A stretch of 50,212 nt of DNA from a virus. This document shows positions 33,917-42,282 of this stretch, piece after piece. Location: positions 1 through 50,212 of the IMG/VR virus record IMGVR_UViG_3300027413_000011; one strand, 5' to 3'. The notes beneath the pieces are model-generated. The model searched no databases, was not told the origin of the DNA, and saw only the letters and a program-made list of their open reading frames with translations. Made by a program: the position numbers and the translations under genes. The first letter of the stretch is position 1, and each line of letters opens with the position of its first letter.

Positions 33917-35773
33917 TTATAAAGGTACTACTCTACCTTTTATATCATCATTTGGAAACCTTACTTCAAATATACTTGGATCTAAACTAGGATAAATTAC
34001 TCGGTTTAATGTAGCCGATGACATATCATAGGCATATTGAGAGTATCCTAAAGAGGCTCCTACTTTATTTGAAAATTTAATATCTTTTACAGTTTGTACT
34101 CCTTCTACTCTATCTAATCTAACAAATAAATCACTTGTAATAATTGGTTGGTTTATTTGCCATTTATCTCTACTAAAATATTCTTGTAATGAATTAATAC
34201 AAGCTAGTATTACTTGGCTATTTATAAAATTAGGTAAAACTATAATTTCAAAATCAATAGCTATGTTAATAACATAAGCATTTTTTATTTCAATACTATC
34301 ACCTATCATTTTATTTTGGGATAAATAAGTTCTTAGGTTTTTCTTTAGTGCATCTGAAGCATCTACAAGTTGGTTGTCAGTATTTTGAGATAAAATATAT
34401 AAACATAAGGTTTCAACTGTAGATATTTGGTTATCTAATGTTGGTTTTTCAATATAAGCTTTAGCTACAGATCCAAATTTAGGGGGCATACTCATAGCTC
34501 TAACCATATAATCATCTAATGTAACTGATCTTTGCTGAGATGCTATTTGCATTAAAGTATTTTGTCTAATTTCTTCATCTGTATCTCCTGCTTGTCCTCC
34601 ATCTGCTGCTGCTGGGTTAGTACCTGCGACAGTTCCAAATACATAATTAGCTATATTTTCGTCTAAGTTAGGTATATTAAATTTAGTATTTTCAGTACTA
34701 ACTCCTTGTAAATCATTAGCAGGAACATTAGATTCAACACCACCACCAGTTAAATATCTTACTGTTAAAGTTGTATTTGAAGGTGCTATACCATAAGTAT
34801 TAGTAAATAAAAAGTTTGTTGGTGAAAAAGCTGTTGTAAGTTTAGTTTTTTCAAAGGGTAAACCTATACCTATATTATTTGGGTTTGGTGTTATTAATTC
34901 ATCTGTATCTGCTGAGTTTCCTGCTCCAAACTGTATTTGTAAATTTGTTTCAGATGTTAATCTTGTAGTAAATCTTCTTTGTATTTTTTTTAATTGTAAT
35001 AAAAAAGGAGCATTACTGTTATCCGAATAATAATTTGGGTCATTTACATTAGTATTTTTAATACTATTATAAACCATTTCTTGTCCTAAATAATCTACTT
35101 CATACCAGGTATTATTATCTGAATCTTTTATGTCTAAAACACCCATTATATTACCCGTATTAATATTAATAGTTGGAAATTGCTCAAAACTTCCAAAGCT
35201 AAAAATTTTTTGTTGAATATTGGAAGAAATAGCATTTCTTGTCTTTTTTAATAAATAATATTGTGGAGAACTATTTGCTATTTGATAAATTGATATTTCA
35301 GTAGGGTCTGAAGAACTTGAAACTGAAAAATCACATTTGTCTTCTATTATAAAAGTTGATTCTGGGTTTATATTAGAGGTTATAGTAGTGTTTTCTTCTA
35401 TAGTTACAGCATAATCAAAATCAGGAACAAAATTTCCACCTACTTGCTTTGAAGGAATTTGTTGATATAATTCCATAGTAGCCTGAGCTGCTCCTGTTGC
35501 TTTAGGTTTATACCCAAACATATAAGCTAACTCATATAAGTTATTGGTTTGTCTAGCAAATTGTGTAAATGTTTCTTGTAGTTGATTATCTAAATAGAAT
35601 GACATTACATCACCTACATAAGCAGCTTGTTCCATAAACATCATTCCAGGTGATGCTGGTGAAAAATCATTGTAAGTATTAGGAAAATATGTTTTAGAAT
35701 ATTCTATTAATTTAGATCTTATATCTGAAAAATCTCTATTTATGTATTTTATATCTCTTTTTAACTCAGCCAT
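33917..35773 (-). CDS. Baseplate wedge protein, gp6-like
   Basis: A 618-residue homologue of T4 gp6 (660 residues) and phage Mu/P2 gpJ-type wedge proteins. The N-terminus 'LKRDIKYINRDFSDIRSKLI' with 'NDFSPASPGMMFMEQAAYVGD' and 'SFYLDNQLQETFTQFARQT' is the characteristic conserved region. The C-terminal 'ITSDLFVRLDRVEGVQTVKD' is the second conserved block. gp6 dimers form the inner ring of the baseplate wedge and trigger sheath contraction. It overlaps the gp25-like gene by one base, as expected for partner proteins. Confidence 0.92.
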   Translation of the reverse strand: MAELKRDIKYINRDFSDIRSKLIEYSKTYFPNTYNDFSPASPGMMFMEQAAYVGDVMSFYLDNQLQETFTQFARQTNNLYELAYMFGYKPKATGAAQATMELYQQIPSKQVGGNFVPDFDYAVTIEENTTITSNINPESTFIIEDKCDFSVSSSSDPTEISIYQIANSSPQYYLLKKTRNAISSNIQQKIFSFGSFEQFPTININTGNIMGVLDIKDSDNNTWYEVDYLGQEMVYNSIKNTNVNDPNYYSDNSNAPFLLQLKKIQRRFTTRLTSETNLQIQFGAGNSADTDELITPNPNNIGIGLPFEKTKLTTAFSPTNFLFTNTYGIAPSNTTLTVRYLTGGGVESNVPANDLQGVSTENTKFNIPNLDENIANYVFGTVAGTNPAAADGGQAGDTDEEIRQNTLMQIASQQRSVTLDDYMVRAMSMPPKFGSVAKAYIEKPTLDNQISTVETLCLYILSQNTDNQLVDASDALKKNLRTYLSQNKMIGDSIEIKNAYVINIAIDFEIIVLPNFINSQVILACINSLQEYFSRDKWQINQPIITSDLFVRLDRVEGVQTVKDIKFSNKVGASLGYSQYAYDMSSATLNRVIYPSLDPSIFEVRFPNDDIKGRVVPL

Positions 35774-36180
35774 TATTGAAAGTTCATTTGTAAGGTATCT
35801 GTAATATTAGTTTGGTTAACTGAATATTCTAATACTGCATTTATAGTATGTGTATCTTCTATAGTATTTAAATTTAAACCTAATACTGATATATTAGGGA
35901 AAAATAATCCAATATCACTTTCTATTTTTTCTTGTAAGAAATCCATATTATTATCCGTTATTTGTTCAAATATAAATGATCTTAACCCTCCCCCAAATGT
36001 AGGATTTAAAGGTCTTTCTCCAGGATTTGTTAGAAAATAATTTATTAGGTTATTTTTAATAGCTGCGGCTGTAGTATAATTTTGATAAAATACTCCAGGA
36101 GCAGAAAAAGGTAAATCTACCCCTACAGCAGCACTTTTATTAAAGTCTATAGGAAATATTTGTTGTGCTCCAAATGCCAT
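35773..36180 (-). CDS. Baseplate wedge protein, gp25-like
   Basis: 135 residues, close to T4 gp25 (132 residues). It has the family's diagnostic features: 'AAAIKNNLINYFLTNPGERP' followed by 'LNPTFGGGLRSFIFEQ', which contains the conserved P-G-E-R and F-G-x-G-L segments. gp25 nucleates sheath assembly at the baseplate. It was once called a lysozyme, but the phage wedge protein is structural. The order gp5-like, LysM protein, gp25, gp6 in transcription direction matches other T4-like genomes. Confidence 0.93.
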   Translation of the reverse strand: MAFGAQQIFPIDFNKSAAVGVDLPFSAPGVFYQNYTTAAAIKNNLINYFLTNPGERPLNPTFGGGLRSFIFEQITDNNMDFLQEKIESDIGLFFPNISVLGLNLNTIEDTHTINAVLEYSVNQTNITDTLQMNFQ

Positions 36181-36551
36181 TATCTAGTCATTAATCCCAT
36201 TATTTGATTCATATTTACTTCTCCATCAGGTAAAGCTCCATTTGGTGAAGTTGTGTCTCCACCACCTTGAGGATTAAAAGGTTTATTGCCAAATCCTTGA
36301 GCATGTGAGCTATTTAAGTTTAACCCTGTTTCACCTATAATATCTAAATAAGATTGTCTTTGTTCAGCTAAAGATTTTTTAGGTGTTTGTGTAACAGGTG
36401 CAGGTGTAGTTGATGTAATACTTTCTTGTATTGGTTGTGTAACTACAGCTTTAGGTGCTTTAACTGCTTCTAGTAAAACTTCCTTTAGCTCCTCTTGTAT
36501 GGCCTCTCTAACGGCTTCTTTGATTATTTTTTTAAGTGCTTCAGTTTTCAT
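36180..36551 (-). CDS. Hypothetical protein with amphipathic-helix leader
   Basis: 123 residues beginning 'MKTEALKKIIKEAVREAIQE', continuing 'ELKEVLLEAVK'. This is a long amphipathic helix of the same type as the leaders of the left-edge protein and the 423-residue protein, containing I-Q-E and L-L-E tripeptides. A Pro/Thr/Gln-rich disordered stretch and a short 'QRQSYLDIIGETGLNLNSS' segment follow, then a Gly/Pro-rich tail. It has its own class II motif and abuts gp25. If the helix is a packaging or processing signal, it would extend the cargo family into the tail block; this is speculative. Confidence 0.68.
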   Translation of the reverse strand: MKTEALKKIIKEAVREAIQEELKEVLLEAVKAPKAVVTQPIQESITSTTPAPVTQTPKKSLAEQRQSYLDIIGETGLNLNSSHAQGFGNKPFNPQGGGDTTSPNGALPDGEVNMNQIMGLMTR

Positions 36552-36562
36552 TATTGTGTTTG

Positions 36563-36571
36563 TTATAAATA
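36563..36571 (-). promoter_or_regulatory. Class II motif ATATTTATA, candidate late promoter
   Basis: TTAATATTTATAAC on the minus strand, 11 bases before the ATG of the 123-residue gene. It could drive that gene, gp25 and gp6. Confidence 0.55.
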
Positions 36572-36576
36572 TTAAA

Positions 36577-38532
36577 TTAATCTGCTTTTAAATTATTTTG
36601 TTTAATGTAAAAAGTTAATTCATCTATTAGTATCTGATCATTAGATGAAAACGACCATTCTCCTTTTAACATTACTACACCACTAGGTGATTTTGCTATT
36701 CCTCTTTTTCTTTTTATCGTTGATTGAGTTGTTTCTACTTCAGTATCTAAAGTAAAACCATTTACAATTGGAAGGTTATTTGATTCTTTTTCTGTTCCTG
36801 GAGGGAATAGTATTGTAGGAACTTGTTCGTTAGGTAGAGCCCCTTCAATATGACATTTTTGAATTAAAGCATCTAATAAACTTAAAAATGATAAAAGTTT
36901 TGCCAACATAGTTGTTATTAATGTTAAAATCATTAATAATCCTGAAGTTACTACTTTTAATTTTTTTAAAAGTTTATCTAATTTATCTAAAGTTCCACCT
37001 GGGGTTAGTAATGATTTTGAAGGGTCTGGGGCTCCTAATCCTGCTATTGGAAATGAAGCAACTACAGTTTTTACTACATCTAATACTACTTGACCTATTG
37101 TTACAGCTTTATCAGCAAAATCAACACCAATTTTAATAGTATTTAAAACATTAAATATATTTTGTAATATTCTAGTTAAATCATTCTTTATTTTTATTAT
37201 TTTATTTAAATCATCTAAGTTTGTAGGACAAGTTGTATTTAATTCATCCATTTTTTTCCCTAAAGCTTCTTGAGCTTTTCCTATTCCAAACTGTGTTATT
37301 AATTGTAAAACCTGTGGAATTAAAGACTGGCGTATTCTATCTATAATTTGGTTACCCATATCTTTGATAGCAAAAGTTTCTGGATCTTTTAATTTTTGTG
37401 CTATTTCTATTCCTTTTATTACAGGAGGGGGAATAACTATTTGGTCTATTATTGCTTTTTTAACTGAGATTTTTTGATTTTCTAAAGGTATGATTATTTC
37501 AACATCTTTAATACTTTCATCTAAATTAAAAGGAGAGTATCTTTCTGTAGAATAAAATATTTTAGAAGCTATAACATCAAATAAAAAAGTTTTTTTATTT
37601 TCATTTCCTAAGTTGTCTAAAACTTTCCAGGTTTTTTCTCCTACTTTACCATCAACTTTAAGTCCCTTTTGACCTTGAAAAGTTTTAACAGCTGCTTTCG
37701 TTTTTGATCCAAAATCACCATCTACTTTTATAGCTAATATTTCTTGTAAATCTTTAACAGCATCACCTTTTGAACCCTCTACTATTAATGGTCTTTGGAG
37801 AGAAACAACTGGAACATATGTTCCTATTAATTGAAATTTTCCATCTACATCCGTAGTTGTAGATTCAGATTTACCTGGTTTTTTAACATTGGTTTTTACA
37901 GTTGCTCCTTCAATAGGGTCATTAGTTTCTTTATCTATAACCATCCCAATTAAATCAAAATTTTTCAATGGTGTTCCTACACATGGAATATTTAATACAT
38001 CTCCAGGAAATAATAAATTTTTATTTTGTAAATAATTTTTACCATGAAAATAAGTTTTATCATTAGATTCAATTCTTCTTCCTTTTAAATAAGGGTTTGC
38101 TTTGTATATTTGGTCAACCCTTTTACTTTCACTAATACCATCTACTGGGAATTTTCTTGCTATTTTGTATAAATTATCATCTTTAACTACGATGTATTCA
38201 TCCATAATTCCATCTTTGCATGGGCTTTCAGCAACAACTTCAAATTCATCTAAAGTTTCATTTGATTCTTCTAATTTAATAGTTCCAAAATCTAAAATAT
38301 TATTAGTAATGGTTTTAGATATTGTTTTAGGAGTATAACCAATAGATGTAAAATTAAAACTATAAGTAGAACCTATACTTAAAACATGAGAAGCATTGAT
38401 ATCACCATTTACATTAGCCGCAAACCCAACAGTACCAGGATTTGGGAGGATTTTACAATTAACTAAAGGAACCCCTTCTGTTTCATTTGTACTTTCAACT
38501 ATTTTACCTATGATTGTTATTACAGTTGCCAT
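36577..38532 (-). CDS. Baseplate protein with CarboxypepD_reg-like, LysM and peptidoglycan-binding domains
   Basis: 651 residues. An N-terminal carboxypeptidase-regulatory-like beta domain (1-90; 'YSFNFTSIGYTPKTISK') and a LysM domain (112-183; 'YIVVKDDNLYKIARKF ... FPGDVLNIP') come first. A second regulatory-like domain (192-240; 'IEGATVKTN ... TTDVDGKFQL') and a PG_binding_1 domain (about 245-308; 'KDLQEILAIKVDGDFGSKTK') follow. The C-terminal half is helical, with a strongly hydrophobic stretch near residue 545 ('SGLLMILTLITTMLAKLLSF'). T4 gp53 also has a LysM domain, so a wedge or hub role with cell-wall binding is likely. The regulatory-like domains are typical of Bacteroidetes surface proteins and support the host inference. 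It abuts the gp5-like gene. Confidence 0.82.
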   Translation of the reverse strand: MATVITIIGKIVESTNETEGVPLVNCKILPNPGTVGFAANVNGDINASHVLSIGSTYSFNFTSIGYTPKTISKTITNNILDFGTIKLEESNETLDEFEVVAESPCKDGIMDEYIVVKDDNLYKIARKFPVDGISESKRVDQIYKANPYLKGRRIESNDKTYFHGKNYLQNKNLLFPGDVLNIPCVGTPLKNFDLIGMVIDKETNDPIEGATVKTNVKKPGKSESTTTDVDGKFQLIGTYVPVVSLQRPLIVEGSKGDAVKDLQEILAIKVDGDFGSKTKAAVKTFQGQKGLKVDGKVGEKTWKVLDNLGNENKKTFLFDVIASKIFYSTERYSPFNLDESIKDVEIIIPLENQKISVKKAIIDQIVIPPPVIKGIEIAQKLKDPETFAIKDMGNQIIDRIRQSLIPQVLQLITQFGIGKAQEALGKKMDELNTTCPTNLDDLNKIIKIKNDLTRILQNIFNVLNTIKIGVDFADKAVTIGQVVLDVVKTVVASFPIAGLGAPDPSKSLLTPGGTLDKLDKLLKKLKVVTSGLLMILTLITTMLAKLLSFLSLLDALIQKCHIEGALPNEQVPTILFPPGTEKESNNLPIVNGFTLDTEVETTQSTIKRKRGIAKSPSGVVMLKGEWSFSSNDQILIDELTFYIKQNNLKAD

Positions 38533-39800
38533 TATAAAGTAAATACTTTTGTTGATTTAATATTTTCTAGATCTTCTAATAATAGTTTTAAAATTTCATT
38601 TGTAGAATCTGCTGCTTGTCCTTTACCCATGTCAGCAACAGGATTTCCACCTGGCCATACTGTATCTAGAGCCATAATACTTATGGTTTGTGATAATGCG
38701 GTTATTAGGTTAAATAAAACATCATATAACTCATGACCTTTAATTAAAGGTTGGTTTGCATTTTTACTACCTAATTTAATACTAGTACCAGCATCTACAA
38801 CAAAATTAGAAGGAGTATCAAAATTAAAACCTTTTTGGGCCCCAAAACTAATTGTTTTTTGAGAACTTAATAGGATGTGGTTATCTGTAGAATTGAATAC
38901 TAACCTTCCAGAATTAATTATTATTTGTTTTCCTGCATAACTTAAGGGAGAAGTTGGTGTTTGTTCTTGGACTGAGTATGAATTATATCTTCTAATTGAG
39001 GCTTCAAGTGGTACTTTTTGTGTTGAAGTTAAATAAATAGATGAATCATTTTTATTTATATTTTCAGTTACCCAATCAAATCCATTTTCATTTTGACCAT
39101 TTGATATAATTGTTATGGGAGAACCATTATCTCCTACATTAGACCAATTATTGGATGCTGTAATCTTTCCTATTAAGGGTCTAGCAGTACTCCCTAATCT
39201 TATAGTATTACCAAATCTACCTTGATATATGTTATCTCCTGCAAATGGTAAAAGTGGTGTTGAAAGTTCATCTTGTTCAATAAATGTTTTTTGTGATGGG
39301 TTTATGGAACTATTAAATTCATAATTTGGTGTTGGGTTGCTTATTGTTTCTTTTCCAAAACTATCACCTTTTAATGAAATATTATAAGATTTTGTTGGTA
39401 GTGGGTTTATGTGAGGGTTATTAAAGAAATTAATAGCCGGGAGATAATAAAATAAATTTTTTCCTTTACTTGTAATATTAAAAATATCAGGAAGATTAAA
39501 AAGTAAAACATATTCGTTTATTAAAGGAAAGGAAGAAATATTAGAAAAGTAAGGTTTAGCGAATTGTTCATCAGAAGGATTTTCACCATTAACAGAGTAA
39601 AATATTGTTCCTATACTACCCCAGTATCCTTTTTCTACATATTTAGGGTGTTGTGGGTTTAATATAATATCCGTTACTTTGCCTATTTGAACCTTTGCGT
39701 TAAAGCTAGATTCAAATTTTTCTTTAAATATACCAGCTCCATTACTTGAGTTATTCCCACTATTATTACCTTTACTACCTTTACCCCCAAATAATGCCAT
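38532..39800 (-). CDS. Baseplate central spike/hub protein, gp5-like
   Basis: 422 residues. After a Gly/Ser/Asn-rich N-terminus, an OB-fold-like part ('NAKVQIGKVTDIILNPQHPK', 'GYWGSIGTIFYSV') resembles the gp5/VgrG N-terminal domain. 'GDNIYQGRFGNTIRLGSTA' is a characteristic segment of T4-like gp5 relatives in marine phages. Beta-helix-like strands ('QIIINSGRLVFNSTDNHILL', 'SIKLGSKNANQPLIKG') and a C-terminal helix follow. No lysozyme domain is present, unlike T4 gp5 (575 residues), so wall digestion must be done elsewhere. It is two bases from the 116-residue gene upstream. Confidence 0.8.
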   Translation of the reverse strand: MALFGGKGSKGNNSGNNSSNGAGIFKEKFESSFNAKVQIGKVTDIILNPQHPKYVEKGYWGSIGTIFYSVNGENPSDEQFAKPYFSNISSFPLINEYVLLFNLPDIFNITSKGKNLFYYLPAINFFNNPHINPLPTKSYNISLKGDSFGKETISNPTPNYEFNSSINPSQKTFIEQDELSTPLLPFAGDNIYQGRFGNTIRLGSTARPLIGKITASNNWSNVGDNGSPITIISNGQNENGFDWVTENINKNDSSIYLTSTQKVPLEASIRRYNSYSVQEQTPTSPLSYAGKQIIINSGRLVFNSTDNHILLSSQKTISFGAQKGFNFDTPSNFVVDAGTSIKLGSKNANQPLIKGHELYDVLFNLITALSQTISIMALDTVWPGGNPVADMGKGQAADSTNEILKLLLEDLENIKSTKVFTL

Positions 39801-39802
39801 AA

Positions 39803-40153
39803 TTATCCTTCTTTTTTAGGTGGTAGTTGTAAATTATTTATTTCTTTAAGGAGTTGTTCTTTTTCTTCTTCTGAAATACCAAATCCATTTTCTTCTGTTC
39901 CTTCGTTTGCGAAGATACGTTGGAATATTGTTGCTACTTTTATAAGCGCTTCATCGTTTTTAATACCAAGTTCCATGTATTCTTTGATGAGTGGCACAAT
40001 CATTGTAGCATCACCTATATCGCTTATTAATGGTTTAAGCTCATTGATTAATGCGCTAATTTGTGTTTCTTTCTTCTTTTGATTATCGTAAATTTCTTTA
40101 AGTAAATCCGAGTAGGATTTTTTCCCGAATACTTTTTTATCTAAATGACTCAT
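39803..40153 (-). CDS. Hypothetical helical protein, baseplate cluster
   Basis: A 116-residue, all-helical, charged protein ('KKVFGKKSYSDLLKEIYDNQ', 'LINELKPLISDIGDATMIVP', 'IKEYMELGIKNDEALIKVA'). I believe proteins of this type occur next to gp5-like genes in other marine T4-like phages, but I know no function. It is the first gene of the late tail operon: the class II motif lies 20 bases before its ATG, and the gp5-like gene follows after two bases. An assembly chaperone or small hub protein is possible. Confidence 0.7.
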   Translation of the reverse strand: MSHLDKKVFGKKSYSDLLKEIYDNQKKKETQISALINELKPLISDIGDATMIVPLIKEYMELGIKNDEALIKVATIFQRIFANEGTEENGFGISEEEKEQLLKEINNLQLPPKKEG

Positions 40154-40173
40154 AGTTATACGTTTAGTTCGAG

Positions 40174-40182
40174 TATAAATAT
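40174..40182 (-). promoter_or_regulatory. Class II motif ATATTTATA at the head of the tail operon
   Basis: TTATATTTATACTC on the minus strand, 20 bases before the ATG of the 116-residue gene. It stands at the start of an almost gapless run of about 15.7 kb of tail genes, the best place for a late promoter. Confidence 0.6.
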
Positions 40183-40188
40183 AATTAA

Positions 40189-40932
40189 TTAAGATTTTTC
40201 GAAGTCTATATAGCCTGTTTCTAAATAAAAAATATAACTTCCTTTAAATAAACCATATAATTTAGTAGCTATTTTAGTTATTTTGGGGGTTTTTACTTCT
40301 AAACCATGACTAGCCATTATTTCTCTAATGTAGATGTATAATGCTTTTTTGTTAAATATTTCTAAATTTTCTCTTTTACGAAATAATTCTAATATTGCAT
40401 CTGCTACTTGAGCATCATTTCCTTTTGAAAAAAAGACATCAAATTTGTTTTCAACATATTTTACATAAGCATCTATAAAAATAGATAATCTGTCTTTTTC
40501 TTTTTCTTCACCCATTTGATATGAGTAATTGTCATCTTTAAATAATTCATCCACAGGTGCTGTTTGTACACGTTTTTTATAATTTTTTGTGTTATATATA
40601 ATTAACCAATTTTTTGTTATAGTACCAAAATATGAATATGCTTTTGCCCCATTATCTGGGTTGAATAAGTGAATTTTTGATAATAAAAATGTTATTACTT
40701 CATGTTGTAGATGTTCTATTTTATCTACTTCTGTATAATAAAATTTAAAGGTGTGAATTATATTTTCTGTTAATTTAAAAAAAGCATAATGAATTTCATT
40801 TCTATAGATATTGCTTCTTAATTTAGAATCTTTAATTGAATCTAATGAATTATATCTGACAATTGCTTGTTCTGTATCTTTAGTAAAGTAGTTTTTACTC
40901 TTAGGTCGTCTTTTTTTAGCCACGGTAATCAT
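40189..40932 (-). CDS. Late-transcription sigma factor, gp55-like
   Basis: 247 residues, a diverged sigma-70-family factor of the T4 gp55 type (T4 gp55 has 185 residues). Conserved region 2 is visible as 'KLTENIIHTFKFYYTEVDKI', then 'VITFLLSKIHLFNPDNGAKA' and 'YSYFGTITKNWLIIYNTKNY'. The F-x-P-x-x-G-x-x-x-x-S-Y-F-x-T pattern is the region 2.3-2.4 signature. gp55 directs host RNA polymerase to late promoters. Here that would be the ATATTTAT(A/C) motif found upstream of structural genes. It overlaps the membrane-protein gene upstream by four bases and belongs to the operon started by the class I promoter at 42155-42186. Confidence 0.85.
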   Translation of the reverse strand: MITVAKKRRPKSKNYFTKDTEQAIVRYNSLDSIKDSKLRSNIYRNEIHYAFFKLTENIIHTFKFYYTEVDKIEHLQHEVITFLLSKIHLFNPDNGAKAYSYFGTITKNWLIIYNTKNYKKRVQTAPVDELFKDDNYSYQMGEEKEKDRLSIFIDAYVKYVENKFDVFFSKGNDAQVADAILELFRKRENLEIFNKKALYIYIREIMASHGLEVKTPKITKIATKLYGLFKGSYIFYLETGYIDFEKS

Positions 40933-41213
40933 TTTAGTCTTTTTAACTTGAAATCGTTTAGGATATCTTGTAGTTGATGAATAGATTTGAAAAAGAATCC
41001 AACTTCATCATCTGACTTAAATGCTCCGGATTTATCTATTTCTTCTAATTTTTTATCTGAAAGTTCTATTACTTTAGAAAGTCTATCTAAATATTGTAAA
41101 TATTCAACTAAAACATCTTCTTGCTTTTCGTTTTTACGCATTAAATTAAAAGTAGTAAATCCTAAGATTACTACTAATATTGATAAAACTGATATGGAAA
41201 CTATTTCAATCAT
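40929..41213 (-). CDS. Small membrane-anchored coiled-coil protein
   Basis: 94 residues: an N-terminal membrane segment ('IVSISVLSILVVILGFTTF', 4-22), then a charged helical part ('LVEYLQYLDRLSKVIELSDK') and a basic C-terminus. Four-base ATGA overlaps with the HD gene upstream and the sigma gene downstream indicate translational coupling. It probably sits in the cytoplasmic membrane with the helical part inside. Function is unknown. Confidence 0.75.
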   Translation of the reverse strand: MIEIVSISVLSILVVILGFTTFNLMRKNEKQEDVLVEYLQYLDRLSKVIELSDKKLEEIDKSGAFKSDDEVGFFFKSIHQLQDILNDFKLKRLK

Positions 41214-41965
41214 AAACTATTTAACATATTTTTTAACCCTTCACTTTTCATTGAGCCAAGTGCTTTAGTTTTTACATCCAATTTTTTAGCCTTAGGTTTA
41301 TCTAAAACTTCTTCATTGAATTTTGATAGCCATACGTGTTCGAATTCTATTCTTGCTGCCATTAAGTCTGCCTGATGGACAATAAATATCATGGAAGTTC
41401 GAGGTTTTTGCTCTGGCATGTAATTCTTTAAATAAGGCTCATTTGCTTGGTCATATAACCCGTCATGTAGTTTAATACACATCCATTCGTTTTCGGTAAG
41501 CTTGATATCATGGTCAACTAGTAATTTAATAGATCTGTCTGGGACTGACATATAAGCTAGTTTCTTGTTGTATTGATACATTTCACCTAGGTTCTTTTTT
41601 CTCCAATCATCTTGAGATGGTAAATAAGCTATTTCTTCACCGTTACCCATTTTACCTAAATCATGGTTTATAGCTGAGAATACTAATTCTTCAATGGTGA
41701 ATGTAGACCTATCCATTTCAAATTCTGCCCATACATCATACATTCTAAGAGATGCTTCAACTACTCTATTTACATGGTCAATATAACCACCTGGGAATGC
41801 ATTGTGGTAAGCTGTTTTATGTGATGCTGGCATTAGTACAATGTCATCTTCGAATTTCTTGTAAAATGCTAGTACTTTTTCTCTTCTAGGATTTGAGATG
41901 TAGGTGTTAATGTAACCTATAAATTTTTCCCAATTTGATTGGATTTGTTCTGCTGATAGACTCAT
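41210..41965 (-). CDS. HD-domain phosphohydrolase
   Basis: 251 residues with metal ligands of the HD superfamily in order: 'AFPGGYIDHVNRVVEAS' (His64), 'FSAINHDLGKMG' (His101-Asp102) and 'FIVHQADLMAARIEFE' (Asp200). The fold resembles HD hydrolases that cleave nucleotides or cyclic dinucleotides. The substrate is not evident. A role in nucleotide-pool control, or in countering a nucleotide-signalling defence, would fit a phage, but this is inference. The ATG overlaps the stop of the 56-residue gene (TAATG). It is cotranscribed with the late sigma factor. Confidence 0.83.
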   Translation of the reverse strand: MSLSAEQIQSNWEKFIGYINTYISNPRREKVLAFYKKFEDDIVLMPASHKTAYHNAFPGGYIDHVNRVVEASLRMYDVWAEFEMDRSTFTIEELVFSAINHDLGKMGNGEEIAYLPSQDDWRKKNLGEMYQYNKKLAYMSVPDRSIKLLVDHDIKLTENEWMCIKLHDGLYDQANEPYLKNYMPEQKPRTSMIFIVHQADLMAARIEFEHVWLSKFNEEVLDKPKAKKLDVKTKALGSMKSEGLKNMLNSL

Positions 41966-42135
41966 TATGATTCCCTTTCAATTATATCCATTAAATCTTG
42001 GAGGGTTTCTTTAATTGATATGTAGGTGTTTTTATAATCTTCTCTGGAACCACCTCTATTAATATTCATATCTTGTCTTTGGATTAGACCATTTAATTTA
42101 CCTAGTCTATTTTGAACTATTTGTTTATTTCTCAT
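41965..42135 (-). CDS. Small 56-residue helical protein, first gene of the HD-sigma operon
   Basis: Starts at 42133-42135 in the context AAAGTTATG, shared by about ten genes here, and ends in TAATG overlapping the HD gene. The protein is helical ('QIVQNRLGKLNGLIQRQD', 'YISIKETLQDLMDIIERES') and mildly basic. The class I promoter lies 19 bases upstream. No family is recognised. Confidence 0.7.
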   Translation of the reverse strand: MRNKQIVQNRLGKLNGLIQRQDMNINRGGSREDYKNTYISIKETLQDLMDIIERES

Positions 42136-42154
42136 AACTTTATTTTAATATACG

Positions 42155-42186
42155 GTAATATACGAATGTAATCTGGGGTGTCCAAA
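42155..42186 (-). promoter_or_regulatory. Class I promoter for the HD-sigma operon (TTTG-N20-TATATTAC)
   Basis: TTTGG starts at 42186 and TATATTAC occupies 42162-42155 on the minus strand, with 20 bases between ending in TTCG. A second TATATTA follows directly downstream (42146-42152), so there may be two overlapping start sites. The region from the first box to the spacer (TTTGGACACCCCAGAT) closely resembles that of the lipoprotein promoter. Confidence 0.75.
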
Positions 42187-42200
42187 TTATTCTTAATTTT

Positions 42201-42220
42201 ATCCAACGTTATCCAACGTT
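42201..42220. repeat. Tandem 10-base direct repeat
   Basis: ATCCAACGTT occurs twice in direct tandem, in the about 100-base gap between the 147-residue gene and the HD-sigma promoter. It could be an operator or protein-binding site upstream of that promoter. There are only two copies, so chance duplication is possible. Confidence 0.6.
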
Positions 42221-42282
42221 ATTACCTTTTACCTTTTTTTATTATACGTTTTTTTCAAACCCCGTGATGGGAACGTAATAGA

